From an uncultured Clostridia bacterium (GTDB taxonomy: Bacteria; Bacillota; Clostridia; TANB77; CAG-465): a stretch of DNA of 50,702 nt. A model generated the notes under the pieces. That model searched no databases. It was given only the letters and a program-made list of their open reading frames with translations, and had not been told where the DNA came from. The stretch covers positions 1 through 50,702 of the forward strand of contig CANQLD010000005.1 in assembly GCA_947624625.1 (NCBI GenBank). The letters are read 5' to 3'. Positions within the stretch are counted from its first letter, which is position 1; every line of letters begins with the position of its first letter. A program made the translations under genes and the position numbers. This document shows positions 8,938 to 22,034 of this stretch, in pieces.

Positions 8938-11900
8938 CCTTCCGATTTTTGTAAAGTTGCTTTAAGAAGACTATCTACTACAATCTCATATCCATCAGGT
9001 ACTACAACATCTTCTTGAGAATCAAATGGTCTAGGACTACCCAATACATAACCATCATAAAAATTACATACAAACTTGGTTGGTCCATTATATACTGCAG
9101 TATATGTTGCTTCTATTACCGGACTTGAAGTATCAACAGTACTATCATTTACTCCTATATTTAATGTTTTAGAAGAAGATGCTGCACTACTATTATATAC
9201 TCCATAATCTCCTGAAACTTTACTTCCCATACCTAAGTTTATTGTACCACTAGCAAAATCTATTGCAGCATCATTTGTTGATGTTACTACTGCTCTATCT
9301 CCCATAGTTAATGTGCCATTCTGTCTGATTCCATCATAGCCTGTTACAGTTACATTTTCTAAGTTGACAATAGCACTAGTTGATGTACTACTTATACCAT
9401 AGCCACCATATCCACCAGTTGATGAAATACTAGCATTACTTGCACTAAACATTCCAGCATTTGTTACGGCAGGCTTTGCTGCAGATGTTGATATAGTAGT
9501 TGAACTACTTGGTATATTCATTTCATTCATATTATTTATAGCACTATCTGCTGAACTAGATATAGTTCCACTTCCAAGAATTGTAAGATTTCCTTTATTT
9601 GTAATTGTTACTCCTGTATCACTATTTATTGTATGTCCACTTAAAGATAAAACTATAGCACCTTCATTATTTTCATAAGTTACAGATTCATTAGTTATGT
9701 TTTTCGTTAACTCTATTGAAGTTGATGTTCCATAAGTTGCATCATCTATTGCATCTTGAAGTGTAGCATAGTATTCAGTACCACTATTTTTTGCTATTTT
9801 TGCTACTGAGTCAGTTGCTGTTGCTTGTTTTCTTATAGTTGCAATTTTTGTATTACCTTCCTGTGTTTCTTTCATTACATAACCAGCTGATACATCTACT
9901 CTATCTTTATTACTAAATGTTGTATTTCCTTTTACAACACCACCTTTAAATGTTACTCTAAAATTTGAATTATCAACACCAATTCCTGATGGATCTGTTG
10001 CTAAAATAGATGGATCTGTTGTACTTACTGGATCAGTTTTTTCTCCAATACTTAAAGTTATATTTGAATCAGTAGTTCCAATAGATGATTTATACACTTC
10101 TATTCCATTTTTTCCAGAAACCACACCACTTGTTATATCTACGTATGCATCTCCGCTTAATAATATCGCACTTGAAGCTTCTGAAGTAACATTTCCTCCT
10201 GAAATAATAATATCTGAACCTCCATAAATTGCATTTGATTCTGTACTAGATACATTTCCTCCTTCTACAAAAATTGCTGCATTATCTGAATTATTAAATA
10301 TTGCATAACTATCTGCAGTTACTGTTCCGCTCTTTATATAAACATCTCCATAATTAGCTATTGCCTCTGAACCCAATTGAACTCCTTTTATTGTGCCACC
10401 ATTTATTGTTAATTTACCATAATTTTTTATTGTTGTTGAACCATCAGCTGATATTGTTCCATTTCCAACGATTTCTAACTCTCCTTCATTTTCAATAAGG
10501 TAACTTCGCATATCTATATAATTTATACTTTTTCCTTCTAAATGTAATTTTGCCTTATGTCCCTTACGTAATATAACATTAGTTTGACTAGGTACATCTA
10601 TATCCTGCATTAAATATATATCTGTAGTACTACTTATAGAAGCGGCATCAAATGCATCTTGAAGCTTTTTATAATAAGTAGTTTTTCCTCCACTTACTAT
10701 TTTTGCTACTGCTTCACCCTCTGTTACTTCAGTTGTTTTACAAGCTACTGGACGGAAACCATATTTATAATTTGTATCATCAAATACAGCTACTTCATTA
10801 TAAAATGAAAATTGACTTTTATACGACTCCTCATAACTGCCACCACGACTCATAAATGGTCTAGTGTCAGTTGGGAAAACTGTAGCCCCTCTATACCAGC
10901 TTGTATATCCTGATCCTGAAGAAGAAGTTTCCCATATTGCCTCTCCTAATCTTCCTACATTCTCGTTATAATTATCGTCTGATGTAGACATACCACCATA
11001 ATCATTATATGTTGATACATATTTTGTAGATTCTGTTATTTCTGCCTCATTTACCATTGACTTACAAAGATCATCTAATATATAAATGCCTATACTTAAA
11101 TATCCAGATGTTAGTTCAGAAAGTCCTCCACTTAAATCGTATATACCATACATATTTCCTGTTGTTGAAGCAAGTTTACCATCTTCTGTATTAAATTTAT
11201 CATCTCCATTTTTGTTTCCATATCCTGTTACACCAACTTCATAAGCATACGTAGTAGTTGAATTTGTATATTTACAGTTTTTAGATATACCTATACCATT
11301 TCTACCGTATTTACTCTGTGTAAGGTAAGCAACTGCTCCCCATTCACTATTTTTCATCAAATGTGTATCAGTATTATTCATTTCAAATCCATAAGGGTTA
11401 TCTTCTTTGTTTAGCAATTTACATATATTAAATATATCATTTATACAAATATAGCTATTATACGAATATGCATTTGGTACAAATACTGGATATGTTATTT
11501 TAGTTTCTCCACTTTCTATATTTCCATATACATTATATCCCGTATCTGTGTATGTTAAAACACTTTCTTTTTTAGTTGTTGAATCAGCCACATCACCTAC
11601 ACCTGCATATCCAGCTTCATATTTTGCTACCCATATACCTTTAAGTTCTGCATCCCAGCCACCATTTTTATATTCTGTAGCACTTTCATCTGTGAATGCT
11701 GGATGTACTGTATAATCTTTTGGTAATGTATGTGTTTGTCCTTCTTCGTCAATGTACGTATCATTTGATGTATCCTTTAAGAAAATTACATCTACTTCTC
11801 CACCTTCATTATTTGGATTACTTGGCTCGGATTTTATTTTATATGCAAATCTTGGTATCCATACCCACTGACTTCCATCTTCTGTTTGTGCATTTGCCCA

Positions 11901-14900
11901 ACGTGATGTTTTTCCATCAGTTTTGTAACTTCCTTGACTTTCATAACTATACCATTCTGGGTCTGAATCTTCTGTTGTTATTACATTTCCGCTTGTACCA
12001 AATTTTATTGGTGTCATACCAGTATATAATTCAGGTGCATTTGGTACTATTTCAGGTTTCTTTTTTAAGGTTGCTATTTTATAATTGTTTTCATCACTGT
12101 CTACTACGACTTCATATCCATCAGGTACTACTACATCTGATACATAATTAAATGGTGTAGTGCCACCTTTTACATAACCATCATAAAAATTGGCTACAAA
12201 TGAATTATATCCATTATTTACTGCAACACTTGATACATCTATTACCGGAGTTGAAGGATTAACAATACCATCATTTTCTCCTATATTTAATATTTTAGTT
12301 GATGGATCTCCGCCAATAGTTTCATATACTCCATTTGTTCCTTCAACTTTGCTACCACTATTTAAGTTTATAGTACCACTAGCAAACTCTATTGCGTCAC
12401 CGCCTCCTATTGATGTTGCTACTGCTCCGTCTCCCAAAGTTAATGTACCATTGTGTCTAATTCCATTATAACCTGTTACAGTTGCATCAATTAATTGAAC
12501 ATCAGCAGCAGTTGATATATTATCTATGCCACAGGCAACTTCTCCTGCCACGGTATTTGATATAATTTCAGCACCACTTGCATATAAACTTCCCGTATTT
12601 GTTATAGCAGGTTTTATAGCATCTGTTGATATCTTAATTTCGCCAAAACCTGGTATGTTTATACTATTCATATTATTTATAGCACTATCTGCTGAGCTCG
12701 ATATAGCTGATGTAGTTCCGTCTTTTCCACAAATTTGAAGCTTTCCTTTGTTTGTAATTGTTACTCCTGTATCACTATTAATTGTATATTCATTTAAGGT
12801 TAAAATTATCAAATCATTATTTTCAAAAGTTACAGATTCATTAGTTATATTTTTTATTATTTCTATATTAACAGGTTGTGTACTTGATGTTTCAATAGTT
12901 GCATCATCTATTGCATCTTGAAGTGTAGTATAGTAAGTAGTTTTTCCATCCTTTACTATTTTTGCTACTGCTTCATCCTCACTTACTGGTGTTGATTTAC
13001 AAGCTACAGCACGGAAACCACTCATACTACTCTTAGTTCCCATCTCATTGAGAAAGTAAAATATCCCAATACCTGAGTAACCATTTTCATAGCCACCACG
13101 ACTCATAAATGGAGTAAAAGTATAACAGAATTTTGAATTATTTCCAAACCAGCTAAATGCATTAGTTCCAGAAGTAGATGTTTCCCATATTGCTTCTCCT
13201 ACTCTTCCTTTATTTACATTATAATTACTCTCACCATCATCACTTTCTGCTTTTTCATATAATGAGACATACTTTGTTGATTTTCCTTGTGCCTCATCTA
13301 CTAATGTTTTACCGTATGACTCTAAATAATTGTCACCATTATTTAAATATCCTGCTACATATTCCTTCATTCCTCCACTTAAATCATATACTCCATACAT
13401 ATTTCCTGTTGTTGAGGTAATCATTCCAAATGATGTGTTATATTTAGAACCTGCTACTTGTCCCGATCCTGTAGTACTTAGTTTTCTTTGTGTCACTGCT
13501 TTTCCATTTCTACCATACCTACTTTGCGTTAAATATACTAATGCTCCCCATTCACTATTCTTCATTAAATGTGTATCTGCATCTGTTTTTACAAATCCAT
13601 ACGGATTACTCGATTCATTTAATACTTTGCTTATACTAAAGCATTCTCCTACCATTATAAAATTGTATGAATTTGCATTTGGCATAAATACCGGATATTT
13701 TATTGATGTAATATCTTTTTCTATATCTCCATATGCATTTGTTCCTGGTGATGTATATTTTACACTACTTTCTTTTGCTGGTATATCAGTAAGTTCTCCT
13801 ATACCTGCAAAACCAGCTTCATATTTTGCTACCCATATTCCTGTTAGTTCTGCATCCCAACCACCATTTTTGTATCCTTCTTTACTTTCATCTTTAAAGG
13901 CTGGGTGTACTATATATCCTTCTGGAAGTCCTGTATGCTCTTCTCCATCTATATCTACATATGTTGTATCCGTTGTATCTTTCAAGAATATTATATCTAT
14001 TTCTCCACCTTCTGTTTCGAAATCTTCTGGTTGTGAGACAATTTTGTATGCATATCTTGGTATCCATACCCACTGACTTCCATCTTTAGTCATTGCATTT
14101 GCCCATTTACTTGTTTTATTATCTTCTTTGTATAATCCTTGTGATTTATAGTCGTACCAACTTGAATTGCTAGCTTCTACTTTTGTTGGAGTACCATCTT
14201 CAGTAAATATTATTGGTGTCATACCTTCTAATAGTTCAGGTTCGTTTGGTACTGTTAACAAACCATTAGCTAAAGATACCTTATTATTATATGTTTCCTC
14301 ACCATCTAACAAACTTCTTTCAATATGATAATTATCCGGTATCATTGTTAACCTAGGAACAACTTTATCCATAATATCTTTTGTACTTGTTATAGTTCCA
14401 TCATAATACATAATGTCAGCATGTTGTGTATCTGGAGAAAATTCAGTCAATGTAATCTTTGGAGAATCTGTTTTAACAATTCCATCTTCATTATCTCCTA
14501 TTTTTATTTCAGCTGATGTATCTTCAGGTTCACCATCTGGGTCGAATTTTAAACTAATATTTAATTCTCCACCTTTAATAGTACAATCATTATACTCTAG
14601 GATATTTAAACCGCCATTAAATTTACCACCTGTTATTAAAATGTTTGTATTATGCAAATAACCATTAAATGAACCCCCTGACATTCTAAAATATGAAGAA
14701 GATACACCACCTATATTTACCGTTCCATTTTTCATATCAATATCTACTGTTGAATATCCCCTATCATCAGGTTCAACTCTATCTATTATACAATTTCCTG
14801 TAATAATAAGATCTCCATGTCCAAATAAACAATATGTATTAATTGTTCCCTCATCTACTATATTTAATGTGCCGTTTATAGTCAAATACTCATTTTTTGA

Positions 14901-17900
14901 CTTAAATGATATTTGGTTACTTTGTAAATGTAAATTTGCATAATGACCTTGCTTTAAATCCACAGTATCAATGTCAAGTATATCTTTAAGAATATATACT
15001 TCTGAAGGATTTGCCATTTCAGTTGATGTTTCGTCAAATGCTTCTTGCAAAGTCCTATAATATTTTTCCCCTATTTGAGCTACTGCGTCTTCTTTACTTA
15101 CTGGTGTTGCTTTGCAAAGAATTGTTCTAAAAGTACTAATTTTTGAAGCTTTACCATTATCACATATATATCCAAACATTCCATTACTACTAGCTGAACC
15201 AAGGTTATTACCACTCCTTATTAGGCTAATCCCAGTATTATGGAAAAAGTATGTATCATCTCCAAACCATGCTGTTGAACCACTTCCAGCAGTTGATGTC
15301 TCCCATATTGCTTCTCCTTTTCTTTCAGCATTTGTTGTTTCACTATAGTTATCATTATAACTATCACTTGTTCCTACATTATACACAGATATATATTTTG
15401 TTGATGTGCCTTTATTTTTTTCGTTACTTGCATTACTTGTTTCATTTAATAGCGACTTAGCATTTGTATTTAAATTTTCATTACCATTATTAATATATGA
15501 AGCCATATATTCATAGCAACCCGCATTTAAATCATATACACCATACATATTACCTGTACTTGACGCAAGCTTACCATTATTTGAATTAAATTTTTCTGTA
15601 GCAAGATGGCTTCCTGCACATCCTGTCATACCGTCTCCTTGATATGAATATGCTAGATTTTGTGATACTTCTACACCATTTCTTCCATATTTACTCTGTG
15701 TAAGATAAGCAACTGCTCCCCATTCACTATTTTTTATTAAATGAGAATCAGCATTGTCAGAACTTAATCCATATGGATTATTTTCTTCATTTAATATCTT
15801 ATTTAGGTTATAACTATCGTCTAAAGAAATTTCAGTGTAAGTATATGCATTTGGCACAAATACAGGATATGTTATCTTTGTTGTTCCAACATTTACACTT
15901 CCATAAATATTCGAGCTCTTTGATGTAGTTCCAGTATAAGCTAAGCTACTTTCTTTCTTTTGAGTCGTATCTTTTACCTCTCCTACACCTGCATAACCTG
16001 CTTCATATTTTGATACCCATATTCCTGTTAGTTCTTCATCCCAACCACCATTTTTGTAGTCTGTAGCACTTTCGTCTGTAAATGCTGGATGTACTATATA
16101 TCCATCAGGTAAATCTGTTTGTTCATTTCCTTCATCATCATAGTATGTATCAGAAGATGTTCCTTTCATAAACAATATGTCTATTTCTCCACCTTCAGTT
16201 GCATAATCTTGTGGTTGTGACTTAATCTTGTATGCATATCTTGGTATCCATACCCATTGACTTCCATCTTTTGTTTGTGCATTTGCCCAACGTGACGTTT
16301 TTCTATCAGTTTTATAGTTTCCTTGGTTTTTATAGCTATACCATTCTTCATCATCTGAATCAGTTACTTCAACTTCTCCTGTGTCGCTAAATTTTATTGG
16401 TGTCATTCCCTCTAGTAGCTCAGGTTCATTTGCCATAGCTCCTGGTTTTTCCACTAAAACTGCTCTAATACTATCTGCAACTTCCATCTCATATCCATCA
16501 GGTATATTTACAGAACTAACATCTGAGAAAAAGCCTTCTAATTCACTTTGTCCAGTATATCCTACATAACCATCATAGAAATTACATACATATTTAGTTG
16601 GTCCATTATCTATTTTTACTTTTATTTCCGGAGATGTTTGACTTGGTACTGTATCATCATTTATACCTAGTGTTAATACTTTTTCTTCTGGTGTTCCGCC
16701 TCCAACATTATTTTCTATCATACCAAATCCACCAGTTTTTACTATTCCACCAGTTATATCAATTGTTCCACTTACAAAGGCAATCGGTGCTGATGATCCT
16801 CCACCATCAACTTCTCCACCTGTCATTTTTACTTTTCCGCTATTTCTAATTGCAGCACCACTTGCTTTGTTATTATATATTTTTCCACTTGATAGAATGA
16901 AATTAGCATTAGTTGAACTATTATTTATAACATTATCATCAACAGAACTTATTGTAGAACTTATTAATTCACCACCTGCTACTTCAAATGTTCCTGTATT
17001 GTTTATTAAACTACCTTGAAGTTGAATATCTCCTTTAATTGTACACTCATTAATTTTCAATGTTCCATTATTAGATAAAGTTTGATCAAGTATTATCGTA
17101 CCGTTATCCATTATCTCTAAATTTCCACTAATACTTATATCATGACCTACATTTGCTGAAATTGTATTATTTTGTAAATATAATTTTGCATAATGCCCTT
17201 CTCCTAAAGATACATCACCACAACCAAGTACATCTTTAAGTAATAATATATCTGATGGACTATCACTTGATTTAGAACTTGCGTCAAATGCATCTTGCAA
17301 TGTTCTATAATATGTTGTACCTATTTTTGCTACTGCCTCTGCTTCTGTTACTTTTGTAGCTTCACATACCACTTCACGGAAACTGACGGTACCGTAACCT
17401 ACATTGCCATTACAACCTAAAAAATAGAATGCTCCTGTATAACTACTATCCTCACCTATATCGCCTCCACGTAAAAAGAGCGGACTACTATTGTTAGGGA
17501 AAAATGAATAATCACCAAACCAGCTAAATGCACCATCTCCAGTTGATGATGTTTCCCATATTGCTTCTCCTTTTCTTGCTGCATTTGTTGGTTCATTATA
17601 GTTATTTACCCCAGTATCTTCACTAGCTACTTTATATACTGGTACATATTTTGTTGATATTCCTTTACCTGTTTCATTACTTGCATTACCTGTTTCATTT
17701 AAAAGTGATGGGCCATATTCATTTAACATTTCATGACCATTATCTATGTATCCTGATACAAATTCAAAATGTCCTCCATTTAAGTCATATATTCCATACA
17801 TATTTCCTGTACTTGATGCAAGCATTCCTCCTTCAGTGTTAAATCTTTCTTCGTCTGTATTTGAACTTCCATGTCCTGTTACTCCTGTTCCAACTATTCT

Positions 17901-20900
17901 ACTGTTCTTTGATATCTCTATTCCATTTCTACCATACTTACTTTGTGAAAGATATGCAACTGCTCCCCATTCACTATTTTTCATTAAGTGTGTATCTGCA
18001 TTTGTTGATACAAAGCCATATGGATTATCCTCTTCATTTAATACTTTAGCCAAAGAATACATGTTATCTAAAGAAACCCAATTCCATGTGTTAGCATTTG
18101 GTACAAATACAGGATAATTAAGAATACTACCACTTGCAGTTTTTATACTACTTGCTTTTCTAGGAATAGTTATTTCTCCTTCTTCAGCTTTTCCTGCTTC
18201 GTATTTTGCTACCCATATTCCTGTTAGTTCATTATCCCATCCACCATTTTTGTATCCTTCTTCACTTTCGTTTTTAAATGCTGGATGTACTATATATCCT
18301 TCTGGAAGTTCTGTATGCTCTACTCCATCTGTATCTACATATGTTGTATCTGTTGTATCTTTCAAGAAGATTATATCTATTTCTCCACCTTCAACTCTAG
18401 CATCCTTTGGTTGTGAGACAATTTTATATGCATATCTTGGTATCCATACCCACTGGCTTCCATCTACTGTCTTTGCATTTGCCCAATGTGATGTCTTGTT
18501 GTCTTCTTTGTATACTCCCTGTGTTTCATAATTATACCAATCTGCACTATCTTCTTCTACAACTTGTGGTTCTCCACTATCACTAAATGTTATTGGTGTC
18601 ATTCCTTCTTGCAATTTTGGTTCATTTGGTACTATATCTACTACTGTTACTTCTATATCTGCTCTTTTTTCTTCATTATCTTCTGAAATTACTGTTACTG
18701 TTGTTTCCCCTATTTTCTTTGATTTTAAATCTCCATTTTCATCTACTTCTACTACTGTATCATCTTCTATTTCATATCTTATATTCTTGTTTGTTGCATT
18801 TTCTGGTTCTATTGTTACTTCTATATCTTGTATCTTTCCTACATACATTCTTACATTTGTTGGTTTTACTGTTAGACTTGTTACATCTACCTTCTTTGTT
18901 TTTGCTACTAAATTATTTATTGCTATACTATGTCCATCTGCATATGTATTTGTTGTACTTGCTATTTCTACCTCTACTTGTATATCATATTCTGTATCTT
19001 CTTTTATTCCTTCTGTTATTTCATATGTATTGTTATATGTATTTGTATTATCTGGTGTTATTGTTTTTGTTGTATATGCTTCTTCTGTTTTTTCCTTGTA
19101 TCTTACATCTATCTTTTTTATTGTTCCATGTTTTGTTTCTGCATTTATTTCTACTGGTATTGTATTTAGTGTTGTTGCTCCTACTACTGCAGTAAGTGTT
19201 ATTGGTTCTGTTACTTCTACTGTGCATGTTGCTGTTGCACTTTCATTATCTTTTGATTTTGCAGTTATTACTGTTTCTCCTAATGCTTTTGTTGTTATTT
19301 TTCCTGTTGATTCTCCTATCTCTAAATAATCTGTTGTTTGACTTGTCCAACTTACTGTTTTGTCTGTTGCATTATCTGGCACAAAGGTAGCAGTTAATGT
19401 TAGTTCATTTCCTAGTTCTACTTCCTTTTTTTCTTCTCCTTCTATGCTTATACTTTCTACTCCTATTTTTTCTGGTCTTGCTGTTAATGTTTGTTTTTTT
19501 GTTGTTCCATCTGATAATTTTACTTCTACTTCTATATCATATGTCTTTTCTGCTTCTAAGCCTTCTATTACTAATTCTTCAGAATATGCTTTATCTTTTA
19601 CTGGTATGCTCTTTGTTGTCCATTCTTCTTTTCCTTGTTCTTTGTATTTTACTTCTACACTCTCTATTGTATCTGATGTTGTATCTGCTTCTACTTTTAG
19701 TTTTGCTTGTGTTCCTTTTGCTTCAGGCACTTCTACTGATAATTCTATTGGATTTAATACTGTTACTTCACAAGTTACACTCTTTGTATTACATGTTGCA
19801 GTTATTGTTGCATGTCCTTCTGCTCTACATTCTATATTTCCTGAATCATCAACATATACTATGTTTGGTGCATCACTTCTCCATTCTACTCTACTTCCTC
19901 TTGTATTATTCTCAACTGTTGCTACAATTCTATCTGTTTCTCCTCTTCTTTTTGTTATACTTTGTTTATCTATTGTTAATTCTGTTTTATCTATTACCTT
20001 TACATTACATACATCTGATGTTACATCTCCTGCTTCTCCTATTGCTACTATTTTTGCATTTCCTGGATTTATTCCTTTTACTACTCCATTTGCTGAAAGC
20101 TCTATTGTTCCACTTGGTTCTTGACTTTGTATTTTCCACTCTACATCTTGTGTTTCTGCGTTTTCTGGTACTATTATTGCCTCTAATTGTTTTGATTCAT
20201 CCAATCCTAACTCTATTTCACTTGGACTTATTGTTATTTCTGTTACTTTTATATATCCTTTTACATCTACGTTTATTATTATTTCTTTTTCTACTTTTTC
20301 TCCGTCATCTGCTTCTACACTTGCTTTTAATACTTGTGTACCTTCTTTTAAACCTTGTACATCCGCAGTTAAACTTCCTGTTTCTAGTAATTTTACAACT
20401 CTATTTTCAGGCATAGAAAAGGTTACTTCCTTATCTGTATCAGGAAGTACTGCTGCATATATTCTTTCTTTTTTATTTATTCTTAAGTTTACTTCTTCCT
20501 CACTTACTGTTAGTACTAATCCTTCATTTAATACATGTACTCCTACTTCTTCTATCCATTGTTGTTGTTCTTTACTTAAAAATTTCTCTCTATTATCTAT
20601 ATATATCTCGCCATTTGCTATGAATACTTTTCCTTCATAATCACTTCCAATGACACTAGGCATGATATCAGCGAAGCTGATGTTTTCATCACCTTCGTTT
20701 ACTATCTTTCCCTTATATATTATATTTCCGTCTTTATCTATATTCATTCTTTCTGAACGGTATCCAGTATTCTTTGAAACACTATCAAATAGTGCTCCTG
20801 AATAAAAGTCATTCCATTCATCTTTAAATGCAGTCATATCCGTCTTTACTTTTGTCTCATTTGCTTTTAAAATTGGGTTATTATTTGTCAAACTAAGTAT

Positions 20901-20990
20901 TACTGCACTTGCCAGAACTATCATTATTATTATAGTTATAATAAGTACTAATAATGACAAACCTTTAGTTTTTCTTTTCATGAATACCAC
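7652..20990 (-). CDS. Giant modular surface protein: prepilin-like anchor, Ig/Fn3-like domains, five C-type-lectin/FGE-like modules; +1 frameshift
   Basis: About 4,445 aa if a +1 shift at CGG (7964-7962) is made; without it translation stops at 7959 and the fifth module loses its last 103 residues. N-terminus: KRKTKGLSLLVLIITI, a type IV prepilin-like leader and helix lacking the usual Glu5. Residues about 245-785 hold four BIG2-like Ig domains interleaved with two Fn3-like ones. Five modules of about 430 aa follow, each with DGSQWVWIPR, GIWVAKYEAG, LMKNSEWGA, STGNMYGxYDL and a variable WF...RGG...FR ending: the C-type-lectin/FGE-sulfatase fold, probably used for binding. Between them are beta-helix-like stretches opening YYxTLQDAxD. 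It starts at GTG 20990 (4 nt after AGAGGGG) or ATG 20981. It has its own promoter and terminator and no LPXTG; the ligand is unknown. Confidence 0.85.
7961..7964 (-). other. +1 frameshift site AAC-CGG-T in the giant gene
   Basis: Zero frame reads ACA AAC CGG TAA and stops. Skipping the C of CGG gives AAC GGT AAA GCA, restoring N-G-K-A, which aligns with YGKTL (module 3) and TNAKSL (module 2). CGG is codon 4343. An alternative fix, loss of one base from the six-base run at 7973-7978, also restores frame but aligns slightly less well. Confidence 0.7.
10735..12047 (-). repeat. C-type-lectin/FGE-like module 4
   Basis: Fourth copy, from PNAPELYTGMTPIKFG to YGFRPVACKTT, about residues 2981-3418. 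Its variable ending (SWYRGATVFPTD...RPFMSRGG) differs from the other copies while PFMSRGG is identical to module 3 at DNA level. Two beta-helix-like segments follow it instead of one, so the distance to module 5 is about 3.1 kb rather than 2.2 kb. Confidence 0.85.
12990..14247 (-). repeat. C-type-lectin/FGE-like module 3
   Basis: Third copy, from NEPELLEGMTPIIF to SGFRAVACKSTP, about residues 2248-2667. The shared block encoding LGIHTHWLP-antisense/DGSQWVWIPR recurs at almost exactly 2.2-kb spacing (8740, 11851, 14056, 16240 and 18436 on the plus strand), with the first interval being 3.1 kb. Confidence 0.85.
15105..16430 (-). repeat. C-type-lectin/FGE-like module 2
   Basis: Second copy, from NEPELLEGMTPIKFSD to STFRTILCKATP, about residues 1520-1962. 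It has the most divergent variable ending (AWFGDDTYFFHNTGISLIRSG), with RSG in place of RGG. Confidence 0.85.
17360..18629 (-). repeat. C-type-lectin/FGE-like module 1
   Basis: First copy, from PNEPKLQEGMTPITFSD to VSFREVVCEAT, about residues 787-1210. The variable end (SWFGDYSFFPNNSSPLFLRGG) uses CCG, CTC and CGT codons that are uncommon in the surrounding AGA/TTA-rich gene. Confidence 0.85.
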
Positions 20991-21095
20991 TCTTCCCCTC
21001 TCATTACATACATATACTCATAATTATTTTTAACTAAAACTAATCACTTTTTATACATTAATTTTCAAAAAAAATGTATAATGCCACCTAATATA

Positions 21096-21124
21096 ATTCT
21101 AGCATAAAAGCAAAATGCTTTCAA
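21096..21124 (-). promoter_or_regulatory. Sigma-A promoter of the giant adhesin gene
   Basis: On the minus strand TTGAAA, 17 bp, TAGAAT, giving a leader of about 100 nt before GTG 20990. The rest of 20991-21214 is AT-rich with no gene. Confidence 0.75.
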
Positions 21125-21214
21125 TAAAGATATATATTTTTAAACTATATGTAATTTTATTGTGATTTTTTTGTAATATTTATGAAATACAAAAGAGAGA
21201 ATGCGATTATATGC

Positions 21215-21257
21215 AAAAAAATAAATGATTAAACTTTTATCTAATCATTTATTTTTT
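21215..21257 (-). terminator. Intrinsic terminator after spoIIAB
   Basis: Long AT-rich stem (AAATAAATGATTA/TAATCATTTATTT, 13 bp or more) with a 10-nt loop and a T run on the minus strand. It begins within 10 bp of the spoIIAB stop, so no sigma gene is co-transcribed. A-runs on the other side make it potentially bidirectional. Confidence 0.85.
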
Positions 21258-21262
21258 ATCAT

Positions 21263-21715
21263 TTAATTTCCTGACTTTCTTTTCTTTATTCTTTTAATTA
21301 AGGTAATAATTGTTCCTTCGTCTTTTTTAGAATCAATAAACACTTCATCCATAAATGTTTCCATTATAGTAAAGCCCATTCCAGCATGTTCAAGTTCTGG
21401 TTTTGAAGTATATGCAAGGGTAGTAGCAAGCTCAATATCCTCTATACCTACTCCTGAATCTTCAATCTCTATTTTTATATTATCTTCTTCATTATTTTCA
21501 ATATATGCTCTAATTGTAACAGTATTTTCATCATTTATATTATTATAATATCCATGTTCGATAGAATTAGTTACGGCTTCAGACACTGCAGTTTTTATAT
21601 CCATTAAATCATCAATAGTTATTTCTAAATTTGAAATAAACGTAGCAATTGCTACTCTAACAACTGCAACATTTTCATTTTCTGCTTTTATTTTAATTTC
21701 AAAAAAATTATTCAT
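21263..21715 (-). CDS. spoIIAB: Anti-sigma-F factor SpoIIAB-like serine kinase
   Basis: GHKL-fold kinase, 150 aa, expected to bind and hold sporulation sigma F and to phosphorylate SpoIIAA. It matches SpoIIAB closely: AVSEAVTNSIEHGY (N box), IEDSGVGI (G1), and TSKPELEHAGMGFTIMETFMD, the SpoIIAB hallmark that separates it from RsbW. The ATG at 21715 has GAGGAG 3 nt upstream, a short spacer; the upstream in-frame ATG at 21733 overlaps the spoIIAA end and has no ribosome site. It follows spoIIAA directly, but the usual third gene sigF is absent: a terminator follows. Confidence 0.9.
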   Translation of the reverse strand: MNNFFEIKIKAENENVAVVRVAIATFISNLEITIDDLMDIKTAVSEAVTNSIEHGYYNNINDENTVTIRAYIENNEEDNIKIEIEDSGVGIEDIELATTLAYTSKPELEHAGMGFTIMETFMDEVFIDSKKDEGTIITLIKRIKKRKSGN

Positions 21716-21722
21716 ATGCTCC

Positions 21723-22034
21723 TCACACCTCATTATATTTTAACGTTATTTTACTTGCAATATTTGATAGCTCTAATATTCTTTTTATGCTATTACTTGG
21801 ATTAGTTATAACTAAATTTGCATCTATCAACTTAGTTAGATTATATCTCCCCATTAATAGTCCTATCCCGCTACTATCCATAAACTGAACTTTGCTTAAA
21901 TCTATTTCTACTTCTCTTGGCTGATATTTCATTATATACCCATCCATTATATTTCTTAAAACCTTGCAAGAATTCATATCTAATTCTTCTTCTAATTTTA
22001 TAGATAAATTTCCATTATCATATTTATACCTCAT
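21723..22034 (-). CDS. spoIIAA: Anti-anti-sigma factor SpoIIAA (STAS domain)
   Basis: 103-aa STAS protein expected to displace sigma F from SpoIIAB when unphosphorylated. The MDSSGIGLLMGRY motif holds the phosphorylatable Ser. Length and fold match SpoIIAA. AGGTG sits just before the ATG. It overlaps the longest reading of spoIIAB but ends before its likely start. The partner identity comes mainly from the adjacent spoIIAB. Confidence 0.88.
   Translation of the reverse strand: MRYKYDNGNLSIKLEEELDMNSCKVLRNIMDGYIMKYQPREVEIDLSKVQFMDSSGIGLLMGRYNLTKLIDANLVITNPSNSIKRILELSNIASKITLKYNEV

Noticed and set aside
18587-20416. Long open frames on the plus strand, rich in Leu, Tyr and Phe, opposite the giant gene
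   Set aside because: They lie antisense to Lys/Glu/Thr/Val-rich coding repeats, have no ribosome sites and no recognisable domains. They arise from the pyrimidine-rich strand.
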